Assembly (NCBI RefSeq): GCF_900113065.1
Contig: NZ_FOOA01000025.1
Coordinates: 1-42,930, forward strand
Length of the DNA stretch: 42,930 nucleotides
From: Aureimonas phyllosphaerae
Lineage (GTDB): Bacteria; Pseudomonadota; Alphaproteobacteria; Rhizobiales; Rhizobiaceae
Direction of reading: 5' to 3'
In this document: positions 16,537 to 25,269 of the stretch, piece by piece
Numbering within the stretch: position 1 is the first letter of the stretch
How the letters are laid out: each line of letters begins with the position of its first letter
The notes under the pieces: generated by a model
What the model was told of the DNA's origin: nothing
Seen by the model: the letters and a program-made list of their open reading frames with translations, nothing else
Databases searched by the model: none
Translations under genes and position numbers: made by a program

Positions 16537-17339
16537 GGTGCGAGCACCACGATAGGTTCGGGCATTCCCTCGACCTCGGCCAGCACTGGCGTTGCGCGGT
16601 CCGTGTCCTGTTTAATGGGCCCCAGTCCAATTGCCCGGAGTTCGTCGCGCGTCGCGCCCAGACGGCGCTGTGTAATGTGCCAGTCCGGGGCGACAGGACC
16701 GTCGAAGATGGTGCGCAAAGTGCCCGCGATCTTCTGATTGTCCTGATCCTCGCTCTCTGCCAGCCGATCGAGGAAGGCGGTAAAGGGGCTGGCGGGCTCC
16801 AGCACATCGCCCAGCACAGGGTCCGGAAGGAGATCGAGCCAGATGCGGGTTTGGCGCCCGGCGAGACGCTGACCATCGTCAGAGGTGCGCTTGGCACCAA
16901 CTTCAATCTTCACGACGCGGAGCGACAGACTCCTCCAGATCTCGGCCCAGTCGTTGTCCGGGTCGGTTAGCGCGTCGTTGACCTGGCGCTGGACGAACTC
17001 GAGCAAAAACTCGAAATGACGATCGCTGGCCGGAACACCTATCCCGACGATCTCGGACTCGCCCTTGTCATTCGTCTGCGTCATGGCGATCGAGACACCC
17101 GCCTCTATGACCAGGACGCAGGTTCCGTTGGCGGTGAGGTTCCGACCTTCGATGCCTTCGGCAACCGCATCGTCGGTGAACACAGCAACGAAAGGCCGAT
17201 CCTCATTGGTGCGCAGCGTGCCGTCGGCCGCGATGTCCAACGCCCCGTTCGGACTGTCGAGAACGTTGTCACCGACCAGCGTTCGCCCTTTGATGGCCTC
17301 GACAGCCGCCGTCCGCAAGGCAATTCGAGCGATGCTCAT
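16533..17339 (-). CDS. Unknown neck/tail completion protein (268 aa)
   Basis: 268 residues starting MSIARIALRTAAVEAIKGRTLVGDNVLDSPNGALDI. The opening resembles tail-terminator-type proteins ('...V.G..v..s...l......RPFVAVFTDD'), and the middle VQRQVNDALTDPDNDWAEIWRSLSLRVVKIEVG is amphipathic. There is no membrane segment. Position between the putative head-tail stopper and gpV matches the neck/tail-completion slot of contractile phages. I do not recognise a specific family, so the role is inferred from position. Confidence 0.6.
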   Translation of the reverse strand: MSIARIALRTAAVEAIKGRTLVGDNVLDSPNGALDIAADGTLRTNEDRPFVAVFTDDAVAEGIEGRNLTANGTCVLVIEAGVSIAMTQTNDKGESEIVGIGVPASDRHFEFLLEFVQRQVNDALTDPDNDWAEIWRSLSLRVVKIEVGAKRTSDDGQRLAGRQTRIWLDLLPDPVLGDVLEPASPFTAFLDRLAESEDQDNQKIAGTLRTIFDGPVAPDWHITQRRLGATRDELRAIGLGPIKQDTDRATPVLAEVEGMPEPIVVLAP

Positions 17340-17351
17340 GATGAGTGCGCC

Positions 17352-17735
17352 TCACACCTCGCCGAGCATCAGCACAAGCCGCGTATCTCCGCGATCGTCT
17401 ACCCTCAGCACTTCGAACCAGGGCTGGCCGGGCCGCGACACGGCCCGGACCTTATCGCCGGTGTTGAACACGACGCCGGGAAACGCGGAGCGGTCGATAT
17501 GCAACTCCGCTTTTCCGACCGCAACGCGGGATCGCCACTCCGACGCATAGCCGCCAGCGAGGTTGACCTCGTCGCCGCCGCCCGTTCGCAGCACACCCTG
17601 AACTTCAGAGGTTTGCCTCTTTGGATCGGCCCGTCCCTTCGCCATGGGAGCGAGATGGACCCTCTCGGCGAAGGCGCGATCCACAGAGGCGAGAACGGCC
17701 GCACGGATGGCCGCGTAGCCGTTCGCGACAGGCAC
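17352..17735 (-). CDS. Putative head-tail connector/stopper protein (127 aa)
   Basis: 127 residues with a GTG start at 17735, 3 bp after the upstream stop. The C-terminal third, FNTGDKVRAVSRPGQPWFEVLRVDDRGDTRLVLMLGEV, has the beta-barrel plan of gpFII-like stopper proteins ('GD-x-V-x-x-x-G-x-x-x-x-V-x-x-v-x-x-D-x-x-g-x-x-x-L-x-L'). The N-terminal part is helical and basic (AIRAAVLASVDRAFAERVHLAPMAKGRADPKRQ). Its place between capsid genes and neck genes supports the connector role, but the family call is tentative. Confidence 0.55.
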   Translation of the reverse strand: MPVANGYAAIRAAVLASVDRAFAERVHLAPMAKGRADPKRQTSEVQGVLRTGGGDEVNLAGGYASEWRSRVAVGKAELHIDRSAFPGVVFNTGDKVRAVSRPGQPWFEVLRVDDRGDTRLVLMLGEV

Positions 17736-17738
17736 CGA

Positions 17739-17960
17739 TCAGCTCGCGCCGTTGATGGCGGCGACGATGTCGGCCTTCGTGTCGGCCGCCTTTACCGTCA
17801 CACCCCGCTGCCCCGCCAAGGCGACGAGCTCGTCCCTCGACTTCGTATCGAGGTCGACAGCATCGGCCTCGACCTCGTCGGTGATCGTCTCCGCTTCGGT
17901 GCCCTGACCACCCTGATGGAAGCGGCCACCGTAGAAGCCAGGTTTCTTGACCGTGCCCAT
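17739..17960 (-). CDS. Small protein with SAP/Rho-N-like helical tail (73 aa)
   Basis: 73 residues, starting one base from the capsid gene stop. The N-terminus (MGTVKKPGFYGGRFHQGGQ) is basic and glycine-rich. The C-terminal half, KSRDELVALAGQRGVTVKAADTKADIVAAINGAS, fits the helix-extended-helix pattern of SAP or Rho-N motifs that bind nucleic acids. Lambda has small FI/FII proteins at this position, which help terminase release or head maturation; the analogy is positional. Confidence 0.55.
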   Translation of the reverse strand: MGTVKKPGFYGGRFHQGGQGTEAETITDEVEADAVDLDTKSRDELVALAGQRGVTVKAADTKADIVAAINGAS

Positions 17961-17961
17961 C

Positions 17962-18987
17962 TTACTTCGCCTTTCCGGAGATCAGGGTTTCGGGAAGCGT
18001 CGCGACCGGCAGCGGGTAGCTGTAGATCTCGACACGGTCCCACGCCTCGCGACCCGACGTGTCGGCGAGAAGCAGACCGTAGTGCTCGCGAGCGCGCTGG
18101 TTGAGGTACGGCTTGAACTCGTTCGCCGGCGAGTAGCCGATCTTGAACGCGCCGCGCAGGCCGAGCGGGAAGAAGCGCGCCTCATCGCTCGCGATCGCCA
18201 GCGTCGAACCGTCGTCGGTGCCGCGGTAGTTGATGAAGATGACGCCCTCGATCTCGATCTGCGAGTAGCCCTCGATGTTTTCGAGCGTCGCGGCGCGTTC
18301 GGTGCCGAGCTTCGTTTCCTTGATCTGCTTGTGGTTCACGAGCAGATCGAAGAACTCGTCGCCGACAAGGCCAGCGATCCGGGCCCCCGGCGTCCAGTTG
18401 CCCTTCGCCGCCTTGAGCATCTTCCGCTTGAGATCGCGGATCTTCTTCCGGACGTCGGTCGCCTCCTTGTCGAGTTCGAAGACGATCGGGGTCGGGCGTG
18501 TGATACCCCAGAACTTGAACCAATCGACGATCTCGCGCCCCGTAGCGTCGATGACCTTCCCCTGCACCGCGCCGAAGCGCATGTGCTCCATCGTCAGGTC
18601 GAGATCCTCGAGGATCAGACGGGTGCGGTCCGCGATCTCGCTGGCCACGTCCCGCGTCTGCATTTCGAACGGCAGCGCCAGCAGCCCGGCCAGCTGCGCC
18701 GCGTAGACCGTCGAACCCTTGGCCAGGCGCACCGTGTCGAACTTGCGGATCGAGTCGTCCTCGACCTCGAGTTCGACCGGCGGGGCGCCCATCTCCGAGG
18801 TCGGGATAAGCGACATGGTGCCACCGCGCAGCTGCACGGCGATCGTGCGGGTGCGGGCGTAAATCGGCTCGAAGATGTTGAGCCCGCCGAGAAGGGACGG
18901 ACGGAACACGGTGCGCTCCACGATCTCCTCGTGGAATTCGACCGCGCCCCAACCGTTGGCGTTGAAGATGTCGGTGACCAGTGCCAT
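17962..18987 (-). CDS. Major capsid protein (lambda gpE family)
   Basis: 341 residues, the same length as lambda gpE. It builds the icosahedral shell. Family features: 'NGWGAVEFHEEIVERTVFRPSLLGGLNIFEP' at the N-terminus, 'RTIAVQLRGGTMSLIPTSEMGAPP' (residues about 45-70), and the C-terminal end 'ARFFPLGLRGAFKIGYSPANEFKPYLNQRA', all typical of Phage_cap_E. A GGAGG site lies about 11 bases upstream of the ATG. It is flanked by the gpD-like gene (15 bp upstream) and the SAP-like small gene, giving the lambda order. Confidence 0.93.
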   Translation of the reverse strand: MALVTDIFNANGWGAVEFHEEIVERTVFRPSLLGGLNIFEPIYARTRTIAVQLRGGTMSLIPTSEMGAPPVELEVEDDSIRKFDTVRLAKGSTVYAAQLAGLLALPFEMQTRDVASEIADRTRLILEDLDLTMEHMRFGAVQGKVIDATGREIVDWFKFWGITRPTPIVFELDKEATDVRKKIRDLKRKMLKAAKGNWTPGARIAGLVGDEFFDLLVNHKQIKETKLGTERAATLENIEGYSQIEIEGVIFINYRGTDDGSTLAIASDEARFFPLGLRGAFKIGYSPANEFKPYLNQRAREHYGLLLADTSGREAWDRVEIYSYPLPVATLPETLISGKAK

Positions 18988-19002
18988 CGGTGCGGGCCCT
19001 CC

Positions 19003-19380
19003 TTAACGGCCGACGATGCCGAGCGCGGCAAGGCTCGCCATGGCGGCGGTCTTCTGCACATCGGTGGTGCCGGCGGCGAAGATCAGCACGTTGGCGTGCA
19101 CTTCGCTGTCGCGGGCGGTGATGGTGCGCCGAACATCCTCGGCGGTGGCGTCGCAGCCTTCCCAAAGGATGGCCGCCGCCGTCTGGGTGCCGTCGGTCGC
19201 AGCGGGGGCGAACGGCGCAAACTCGCCGGTCGCGGTGATGCGTCCGAGCACGGTGCCCGCGCGCAGTTTGCCCGAACCGCTGGCAATGATAGCCTGCTCG
19301 CGGGAGCGGTAGCCATGCGCCTCGGACACGAGGTAGTGGGCCGCACCGGCGTTGCGGTCCTGGTTGAGAACTTCAGCCAT
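19003..19380 (-). CDS. Head decoration protein (lambda gpD family)
   Basis: 125 residues (lambda gpD 110). The product trimerises on the capsid surface and stabilises the packed head. The sequence 'HYLVSEAHGYRSREQAIIASGSGKLRAGTVLGRITATGEFAPFAPAATDGTQTAAAILWEG' (residues about 15-75) is the family signature, especially 'S-R-x-x-x-x-x-x-G-x-x-x-L-x-A-G-T-V-L-G' and 'G-T-Q-x-A-x-A-I-L'. It sits between the protease/scaffold gene and the capsid gene, as in lambda. Confidence 0.9.
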   Translation of the reverse strand: MAEVLNQDRNAGAAHYLVSEAHGYRSREQAIIASGSGKLRAGTVLGRITATGEFAPFAPAATDGTQTAAAILWEGCDATAEDVRRTITARDSEVHANVLIFAAGTTDVQKTAAMASLAALGIVGR

Positions 19381-19393
19381 GGTGGCGGCCTCC

Positions 19394-19777
19394 TCAGCGG
19401 CGCTTGTTGCGAGCGTCGGCAGCGGCCGACAGGATCGCGCGATCGCCGCGCTGTGCGGTCGGGCCGTCGCTGCCGTTCAGACCTTCGCCGTTGAGGCGAC
19501 GCTGCGCGTGCTGCTGGGTGCTCGACATGGCGGGGGCGCCGCCACCGTTCGTCCCGGCGCCGCCTTGGCCACCGTTCTTAGGCGAACGGGACAAGGCAGC
19601 CTTCACCTTCTCGACGGGGTCATCGGTCTCGTCGGCGAAGTAGCCGGCGAGATCTTCACGCCCCCTGGCTTCGTCGAGCGCCATGATCTCACGGCGGCGC
19701 TGGCGATCGGCGGCGACCGCGGTTGCGATGGCGGATGCGTTATCGGGAGCCTGGCCCCCGTTGGTGTTGTCAGCCAC
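19394..19777 (-). CDS. Nested in-frame scaffold start (Nu3-like candidate)
   Basis: Within the protease gene, an in-frame GTG at 19777 follows the sequence CCAGGAGCCCCCC, which puts a strong AGGAG six bases upstream. Translation from here would give a 127-residue protein (MADNTNGGQAPDNASAIATA...) that corresponds to the helical scaffold half only. In lambda the scaffold Nu3 is made the same way inside gene C. The arrangement is seen in the sequence, but use of the start is inferred. Confidence 0.5.
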   Translation of the reverse strand: MADNTNGGQAPDNASAIATAVAADRQRRREIMALDEARGREDLAGYFADETDDPVEKVKAALSRSPKNGGQGGAGTNGGGAPAMSSTQQHAQRRLNGEGLNGSDGPTAQRGDRAILSAAADARNKRR

Positions 19778-20476
19778 GGGGGGCTCCTGGTTCTGGGGTT
19801 GGGTGGAAGCGGATGCGGTGGGGGCACCGGTCGACGTTGGCGCGCGCTTGGCCTTGGCCTGCGCCATCGACCAGTTCTTGCGCTTCGCCAAAGCGGCGAG
19901 CTTCGGCGGTGCATGCCCGTAGGTGCGGTAGTCGAAGGCGGCGACTGGCTCGCCTTTGCCGGTCCCGGCATCGTCGGCAAAGCCTTCCGCGACCGCTTCG
20001 TCCGGCGCGAACCATCGCTCGGCTTTCATGATGGCGCGGCACTCGTCCTCGGACTTGCCGCTCTTCAGGGCGTAGACGCGGGCATAGGCAGTGGCGAGGG
20101 CTTCAAGCCCTTCCACCGTCTTGGCGTGATCGTCCACAGTGCCGAAGGTCCAAGACGCCGGATCGTGGATCATCAGGACGGCGCCCGCCGACATGGTGAC
20201 GACGTCGCCCGCCATGACGATCAGGGACGCGGCAGAGGCTGCGATGCCCTCCACCACGAAGTTCGTGATGCCGGTGCGTCCGGCGAACAGCGCATGGATC
20301 GCGGCGCCCTCGGTTGCATAACCACCGCCCGAGTTGATGTGGACATCGAGCGTCGAATCGGCGTCCACCTGCGCAAGTGCCAGAAGCACGTCGGAATAGG
20401 TGAAGTGGTCGCCAAAATAGAAGTCGCCAACGTCGCCGGACAGCGTCAGCCGTCCGTCGTTCAGAATGCAGGCCAT
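19394..20476 (-). CDS. ClpP-like prohead protease with C-terminal scaffold domain
   Basis: 360 residues; ATG at 20476 with GGAGG six bases upstream. The N-terminal half (residues 1-195) is a ClpP/S14-type serine protease: GGGY near residue 50, the nucleophile Ser81 in GIAASAAS and His104 in MIHDP, and the DEAVAEGFADD helix near residue 175-185. The C-terminal half is low in complexity and helical (PTSTGAPTASASTQPQ..., DRQRRREIMALDEARGREDLAGYFADETDDPVEKVKAAL), typical of scaffolding. It is lambda gpC/Nu3-like, placed between the portal/gpW and gpD genes. Confidence 0.9.
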   Translation of the reverse strand: MACILNDGRLTLSGDVGDFYFGDHFTYSDVLLALAQVDADSTLDVHINSGGGYATEGAAIHALFAGRTGITNFVVEGIAASAASLIVMAGDVVTMSAGAVLMIHDPASWTFGTVDDHAKTVEGLEALATAYARVYALKSGKSEDECRAIMKAERWFAPDEAVAEGFADDAGTGKGEPVAAFDYRTYGHAPPKLAALAKRKNWSMAQAKAKRAPTSTGAPTASASTQPQNQEPPVADNTNGGQAPDNASAIATAVAADRQRRREIMALDEARGREDLAGYFADETDDPVEKVKAALSRSPKNGGQGGAGTNGGGAPAMSSTQQHAQRRLNGEGLNGSDGPTAQRGDRAILSAAADARNKRR

Positions 20477-20487
20477 GAGGCCCTCCG

Positions 20488-20730
20488 TCAGTAGGGGCGC
20501 GCCCGAGCCGGGATCGCGTAGCGGGTGCGGCGAGGCTTTTCGCCCCGGCTTTCAGCGCAGCGCCGAAGAGCCTCGTTGAGGGCGGCGGTGACGTCGGCGA
20601 GCGAGGCGGAGGCGAAGCGCGTCATGTCCGCGCCGAACCGTGCTTCCGTCACCATTTCACCGGAAAGGATCGCTTCCTCGACGCGGCGCAGTTTCGCGGC
20701 GCGAGCGCACCAATCGACATCCTCAGCCAT
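20488..20730 (-). CDS. gpW-like head-tail joining protein
   Basis: 80 residues from the ATG at 20730; a tandem ATG at 20733 overlaps the portal stop as ATGA but is closer to the AGGAGGA site. The sequence 'CARAAKLRRVEEAILSGEMVTEARFGADMTRFASASLADVTAALNEALRRCAES' follows the gpW plan (helix, basic loop 'G-x-x-V-x-x-x-x-x-G-x-x-x-x-x-x-a-x-l', helix). Lambda gpW (68 residues) closes the portal and prepares tail docking. It lies between the portal and the protease, as in lambda. Confidence 0.78.
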   Translation of the reverse strand: MAEDVDWCARAAKLRRVEEAILSGEMVTEARFGADMTRFASASLADVTAALNEALRRCAESRGEKPRRTRYAIPARARPY

Positions 20731-22370
20731 CATTCCTCCTCGCGCCGCGGCTCTCGGCTGCCTTCCGCCGACATGCCGTTCGGGCCGCCGCCGCCGGTCG
20801 ATCGTCCAAACGGCAGAGGGATGTTGTGTTCGGTCAGAAGCTGGATCTCGCGCCCGATCTGGATCGCGGTCTCCTCCCAGTCGCGGCCGAGCAGCCCCGC
20901 CTCGTCGGCGAGCGAGGAAAGCCCGAGCTCGAGGCGAAGGCGTGCGGCCATCGCACTCTTGGCGTCGTCCGCGGTGGGCTGGGCCGGGCCCTGCCATTCC
21001 GCCCAAACGACGCGGTCGCGGTTTGCCAAGAAGGCGCCGTAACCGCCGCGGAACGGAATGCGTCCCTCCGCGATGCTCTCCTCAAGCCAGAACTCGTAGA
21101 TCGCCTGCGCGAAGGGTGCCGCGATCCGCTCGCGACGTCGCAGGACAATCGGCCAGATGGAAGCGATGCCCATGCGAACGGACGAGTAAGTCGCGCCGGT
21201 GTGGTCGCCCGTGAAGCTCTCGACGGTGACACCGAGGCGCCGCGCCATCTCCCGCTTCAGATCCTTCGAGAACGGCAGATACTGCGAGCCCGGCGTCGCC
21301 GCCGTATGCATCTCGAACACCTCGCCTGGACCCAGATGGTTGATCTGGGACTGGCTCGTAATCGAGATGCCCTTGTCCTTCAGCGCACCGATACGGGCGC
21401 CCCACACATCCACCAAGTCCTGCGCCAGGTCGCCGAGGCCTTCCAGGCCGTCGAGTTCGTCGTCCTCCGCCAGTTTGCGGATCGCATCGAATGCCTGATC
21501 GCTCGGCTCCGGGCTCTTGATCGTAGCCGCGAAGATCGTCTGCAGCAACGCCGTCGCCAGCGTAGCGTCGGCCAGCTGGTCGGATTGCGCCAGAACTTTC
21601 AGGATCGGCGCCAACACCGAAATGCCGCGCGGGCTCCCCGGATTGTCGCTCCGGTCCATGACGTGAATGACGTCGCGGGCCAGGATGTCCGTGTCGTTCT
21701 CGATCCCGCGCGCCCGCTTCCGGAACCGATATGCACGGACCCTGCCCCGGCTGTCATGCCGAATGCCCTGATCGATGCCTTCGAACTCGCTGGAAGTACG
21801 CGGTAGACGGTGAGGCGCAACAAGCGAGACTTTGGTGCCGGTGCGAACGCCATAGGTCCGGCGATCCTCAGGCTCGAGGAAGTCGAACACGCCGAACGCC
21901 TCGCCATAGACGAGATAGTGACGGATCACCGCATCCAGCATGTCGGCGATCGTCATCTTGCCGGCGAGGTCGCACTCGGACGGGGTCCACGCCCAACGGC
22001 GCCATTCCGCCTCGACCAGCCGGCACCAAGCCGCCCGCTGCTTCTCCGTGTAGCCCAGCCTCGTGAGATCGGGTCGGGCGTTGAGCTTTAGTTCGGTGCC
22101 GATCGTGTCGGCAATGATCTGATCGGCCGCGCCGGCAAGCCAGCCGGAGTTGTGCAAGAAGTCCAGCGCCAGCGCCGAGGCGCGACCCGCCGCCTCGCGC
22201 ACGTCGAGATGGGCGTCGCGGGTGACGGCCTGGCGCATGGATAGGATGCGCGCACTGTCCGGGCGCAGGTAGCGCTGGACGGCACGCGTGGCGTTGGCGG
22301 GACGCGCGGTCGGGGCGGTATCGACCGAACGCCCCGCGCTCACGCGAACTCGGGGCTTCGTCTCACCCAT
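20730..22370 (-). CDS. Portal protein (lambda gpB family)
   Basis: 546 residues from the ATG at 22370, preceded by AGGAAG about six bases upstream; a longer start would overlap the terminase gene. Lambda gpB is 533. Forms the dodecameric ring through which DNA is packed. Family blocks: 'LDFLHNSGWLAGAADQIIADTIGTELKLNARPD' (residues about 65-105), 'CDLAGKMTIADMLDAVIRHYLVYGEAFGVFDF' (about 130-160), 'RARGIENDTDILARDVIHVMDRSDNPGSPRGISVLAPIL' and 'FSKDLKREMARRLGVTVESFTGDHTGATYSSVRMG'. It follows the large terminase by 10 bp. Confidence 0.93.
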   Translation of the reverse strand: MGETKPRVRVSAGRSVDTAPTARPANATRAVQRYLRPDSARILSMRQAVTRDAHLDVREAAGRASALALDFLHNSGWLAGAADQIIADTIGTELKLNARPDLTRLGYTEKQRAAWCRLVEAEWRRWAWTPSECDLAGKMTIADMLDAVIRHYLVYGEAFGVFDFLEPEDRRTYGVRTGTKVSLVAPHRLPRTSSEFEGIDQGIRHDSRGRVRAYRFRKRARGIENDTDILARDVIHVMDRSDNPGSPRGISVLAPILKVLAQSDQLADATLATALLQTIFAATIKSPEPSDQAFDAIRKLAEDDELDGLEGLGDLAQDLVDVWGARIGALKDKGISITSQSQINHLGPGEVFEMHTAATPGSQYLPFSKDLKREMARRLGVTVESFTGDHTGATYSSVRMGIASIWPIVLRRRERIAAPFAQAIYEFWLEESIAEGRIPFRGGYGAFLANRDRVVWAEWQGPAQPTADDAKSAMAARLRLELGLSSLADEAGLLGRDWEETAIQIGREIQLLTEHNIPLPFGRSTGGGGPNGMSAEGSREPRREEE

Positions 22371-22380
22371 CGTCGGCTTC

Positions 22381-24519
22381 CTAGCTGTATCCCTTCCAAC
22401 GTGTACGCTGGCGGGGTTTGGGTTCACCGGTCTTTCCGTCGTCCTTCTGTCGCTTCTCCCGCGGAGGCTTGCGGCTGGGCTTCACGAACGGGCTCTCGTC
22501 GGCGGCATCGAACAGGTCGGCGACCTCTTCGCGGCCATGGACCTCCAACAGAAGGTCGTCCCAGCGCTCGGCTGTCAGACGACGCTTGCGCTCGATGTGC
22601 CAGGCCAGCGCCAAGGCATAGACCGTGGCGTCGAACCAATCGTTCTTCCGCCCGACGATCTTGCGCCATACGCGCTGGGCCGATGGGTTGATCAGCCGGC
22701 GGCCGCGCTTCGACTGCGCCGAACGAACCTCCTCGTCGGGGTCAACCAAGCGCTCCGCCGTCATCTCCTGCGCGAAGGATTCGTCGCAGAAGTCCGGCGG
22801 CATATGCAGCGTGTTGCGCGGCCAGCGCCCGGCCTCGTCCGCCCCTTGTACGAAGTTGGCGAGACCCGCCGTCACCTCCGTCTTCGTGTCGTACAGACCC
22901 ACCGGATACAGCATCACCTTGGAGACGATGCGCCCGTTCCGGTCCTTCACGTCACGCTTCACGGGCGTGCCGAGCCATGGCAGGTTCGGCTGATGACGGC
23001 CGTCCAAGGCGTAGACGTTCGGCCGACCGGAACAGAATCGGTAGACGCGATCCGTCGAGAAGCCCGAGTCGACGCCCGATAGATCAATCGTCTTCTCGGA
23101 GCCGCCACCTTCAACCGGATAGGTCCGGGCCAAGGCGTCAGCTAGTGCGATCCACGGCTCGTCGCTTTGGTCGGGCGCACCTTCGAAAATCTCGCGGTCG
23201 ATCAGCCAGCGCTGGCCGCGTGGCCCAATGGCGTAGACCAGCCACTTGATGCCGTAGCCCTGAACGTCCGCCGCCGACACAAGGATGGCGGCGCTGCGCG
23301 GAACGACGCGGGTCGGAAACGGCAGCGCGCGGGCGACCTCGACGATTTTCTCCCAATCGACCGTAATGCCCCCGGGATCGTACGGCTGCGCGAGGTCCTG
23401 CTGACAGAACACGCGCATCTTCGTCGTGTCGCCTTCGGCCTCGATCCACCGTGCCCATATGTCGCCGAACCGCTCGCGAGGCGCATAGGCAGCCCACAGG
23501 TGGTAGCTTGGCTGCCAGTCGCGGCACCGTCCTTCGCAAGGTGGACAGCGCCAGCGATCAAGTGCAGCGACGTCCATGGCACGCGGCAAGGGTGGGTCGC
23601 CCTCCGGCACCCGGGTGGCGATCCACACGCCGCGGCGAAGCATTTCGCCCTTATGACCGTCGAGGATGACACCGTCGCAGGTCACACACCGCATATGCGA
23701 TGGACGACCTTCGTCGTCGGGCCCGCGCATCTGGTCGAACTCGAGCGCCTGGAAGGCGTCGCAATGCGGACACGGAACAAAGAACTGACGCCGATCCCCC
23801 GCGTCATAGTCGGCAGTGATTGGACACTCGCCGGCAACGCCGGGCGTCGAACCCTGCCATTCCTTGGCGAGGTCGCCGTACATCTTCTGTCGGGCACGCG
23901 CCTGGTCGCGAGGCGAACCGCGTCCGTCGACGTCGCGTGGGTAACCGGTCACCTCGTCCATAGCGAGATTGCGGATCGAGACCATCTGAAGGCCCTTGGA
24001 AGAGCCTGCGTTGACGATCTGCGCGAAGCCGCCGGCGAACCGCTTGAAGCTGGTGGTCGATCCCTGCTCGTCCCGGCTGTTGACCGGCAGCACCTTATGC
24101 GCGATCCGCGGGCTCGCCTCGATCGTCGGCTGCAGCTTGACGCGGTTGAACTTGGTCGCTTCCTCCAGCGTCGGAAGGACGATCATCATCGAGCCGGGCG
24201 CCTGGTCGACCGTGAAGCCGAACCAGTTTTCGATCGCCGTCGACTTGCCGAGCTGCGCGGCCCATCGCGCCGTCACCCGGCGTGCCGGATGGTCCGGATG
24301 GAGGCAGTCCTGCGGCTCGCGCAGATACGGGACCCTGTCGGTCAGGAAGTCACCGGGCCAAGGCGAGCCGGACTCGGCCGACACCTTGCGGTAGCGGTCC
24401 GCCCATTCGCTAAGCGTCAACTCCTCGGCGGGCCGGGAGGCCGCCTCTAGCGACCGGAACAGGATCTCGGCGCCGTGCGGCAGCGCGGCGAACTGCTCGC
24501 GTACGGGATGCTGCGTCAC
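22381..24519 (-). CDS. Terminase large subunit (lambda gpA family)
   Basis: 712 residues, longer than lambda gpA (641). ATP-driven motor and nuclease that cuts and packs DNA. Seen: the ATPase P-loop variant AAQLGKST (residues about 87-94), 'MIVLPTLEEATKFNRVKLQPTIEASP' and 'VSIRNLAMDEVTGYP' (Walker B-type acidic pair), a zinc-ribbon-like pair CPHC and CVTC around residues 250-280, and the nuclease region with 'IDLSGVDSGFSTDRVYRFC'. Its ATG overlaps the small subunit stop (ATGA, 24516-24519). This is a gpA-type enzyme that normally cuts at cos sites. Confidence 0.93.
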   Translation of the reverse strand: MTQHPVREQFAALPHGAEILFRSLEAASRPAEELTLSEWADRYRKVSAESGSPWPGDFLTDRVPYLREPQDCLHPDHPARRVTARWAAQLGKSTAIENWFGFTVDQAPGSMMIVLPTLEEATKFNRVKLQPTIEASPRIAHKVLPVNSRDEQGSTTSFKRFAGGFAQIVNAGSSKGLQMVSIRNLAMDEVTGYPRDVDGRGSPRDQARARQKMYGDLAKEWQGSTPGVAGECPITADYDAGDRRQFFVPCPHCDAFQALEFDQMRGPDDEGRPSHMRCVTCDGVILDGHKGEMLRRGVWIATRVPEGDPPLPRAMDVAALDRWRCPPCEGRCRDWQPSYHLWAAYAPRERFGDIWARWIEAEGDTTKMRVFCQQDLAQPYDPGGITVDWEKIVEVARALPFPTRVVPRSAAILVSAADVQGYGIKWLVYAIGPRGQRWLIDREIFEGAPDQSDEPWIALADALARTYPVEGGGSEKTIDLSGVDSGFSTDRVYRFCSGRPNVYALDGRHQPNLPWLGTPVKRDVKDRNGRIVSKVMLYPVGLYDTKTEVTAGLANFVQGADEAGRWPRNTLHMPPDFCDESFAQEMTAERLVDPDEEVRSAQSKRGRRLINPSAQRVWRKIVGRKNDWFDATVYALALAWHIERKRRLTAERWDDLLLEVHGREEVADLFDAADESPFVKPSRKPPREKRQKDDGKTGEPKPRQRTRWKGYS

Positions 24520-25142
24520 TGCAGCCCCGCTCCGTTGGCAGCCTCGTCGAGCGCAACGGCATCCCCATCCGCCTCGCGTACCCGGCGCATGGCGTCGAGC
24601 CGCTGCAGGATCTCGCGGTGGAACACCTCAACGCCGCGCTTTGAGAACGTCTTGAGGGCCAGGCGCACGGTGCGCTCGTCCCAGCCGTAGCGGACCGACA
24701 GGCTGGCCGCTTCACTCTCGACCGCGCGATCGAAGGCGCTCTGCATCAGAGCCAGGGCCTCGCGACCCGCTCGGTCCACCTCGCCCGTCACCGTCAGGTG
24801 CCGGCGCCGGTGAGCCAGGTCCATCTCCTTCATCTCGGCATCGGCGTTCGCCTTACGGGCGATACCGTCTGATTGCGACCCGGCGAACCTACGGCTCGGC
24901 GCTGGCGGGCGCCCGAGTGCCGAGCCGGTGTGGACCGGATTGCGCAGCCGGATGTTCTCACCGCGATGCGCCATAAGCGCGCCGAGCTCGACCAGATTGG
25001 ACTGGCCGGCGCGTTTCAGCGGCAGGGCCTCGGCGTGCTGCTTCAGGTATCGCGACAGGGTCGAGCGATCGACCGCATCACCGGTCTCAGCCAGCGCGGC
25101 GGCCGCGTCGGTGATCGACACCCACGTTCCTTCCTCGCTCAT
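24516..25142 (-). CDS. Terminase small subunit (Nu1-like)
   Basis: 208 residues using the ATG at 25142 with CGGAG six bases upstream. A longer form starting at 25172 lacks such a site. The N-terminal winged helix-turn-helix (WVSITDAAAALAETGDAVDRSTLSRYLKQHAEALPLKRAGQSNLV, residues about 6-50) is the cos-binding domain of the Nu1 type. The C-terminal part is helical (NADAEMKEMDLAHRRRHLTVTGEVDRAGREALALMQSAFDRAVES), suited to bind the large subunit. It is coupled to the large subunit by ATGA. Confidence 0.85.
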   Translation of the reverse strand: MSEEGTWVSITDAAAALAETGDAVDRSTLSRYLKQHAEALPLKRAGQSNLVELGALMAHRGENIRLRNPVHTGSALGRPPAPSRRFAGSQSDGIARKANADAEMKEMDLAHRRRHLTVTGEVDRAGREALALMQSAFDRAVESEAASLSVRYGWDERTVRLALKTFSKRGVEVFHREILQRLDAMRRVREADGDAVALDEAANGAGLQ

Positions 25143-25269
25143 GTCCGCTCCGTGCATTCGTGCGGCCCGCACGTGTGTGCCGTGTACCGCTTTCGGCCCG
25201 GCTCACTGCCGAGAACTCGGGCCCTTTCGAGCCGTGATGGCTTCAGACCGGTCCAAACGGTCCCTGAAT

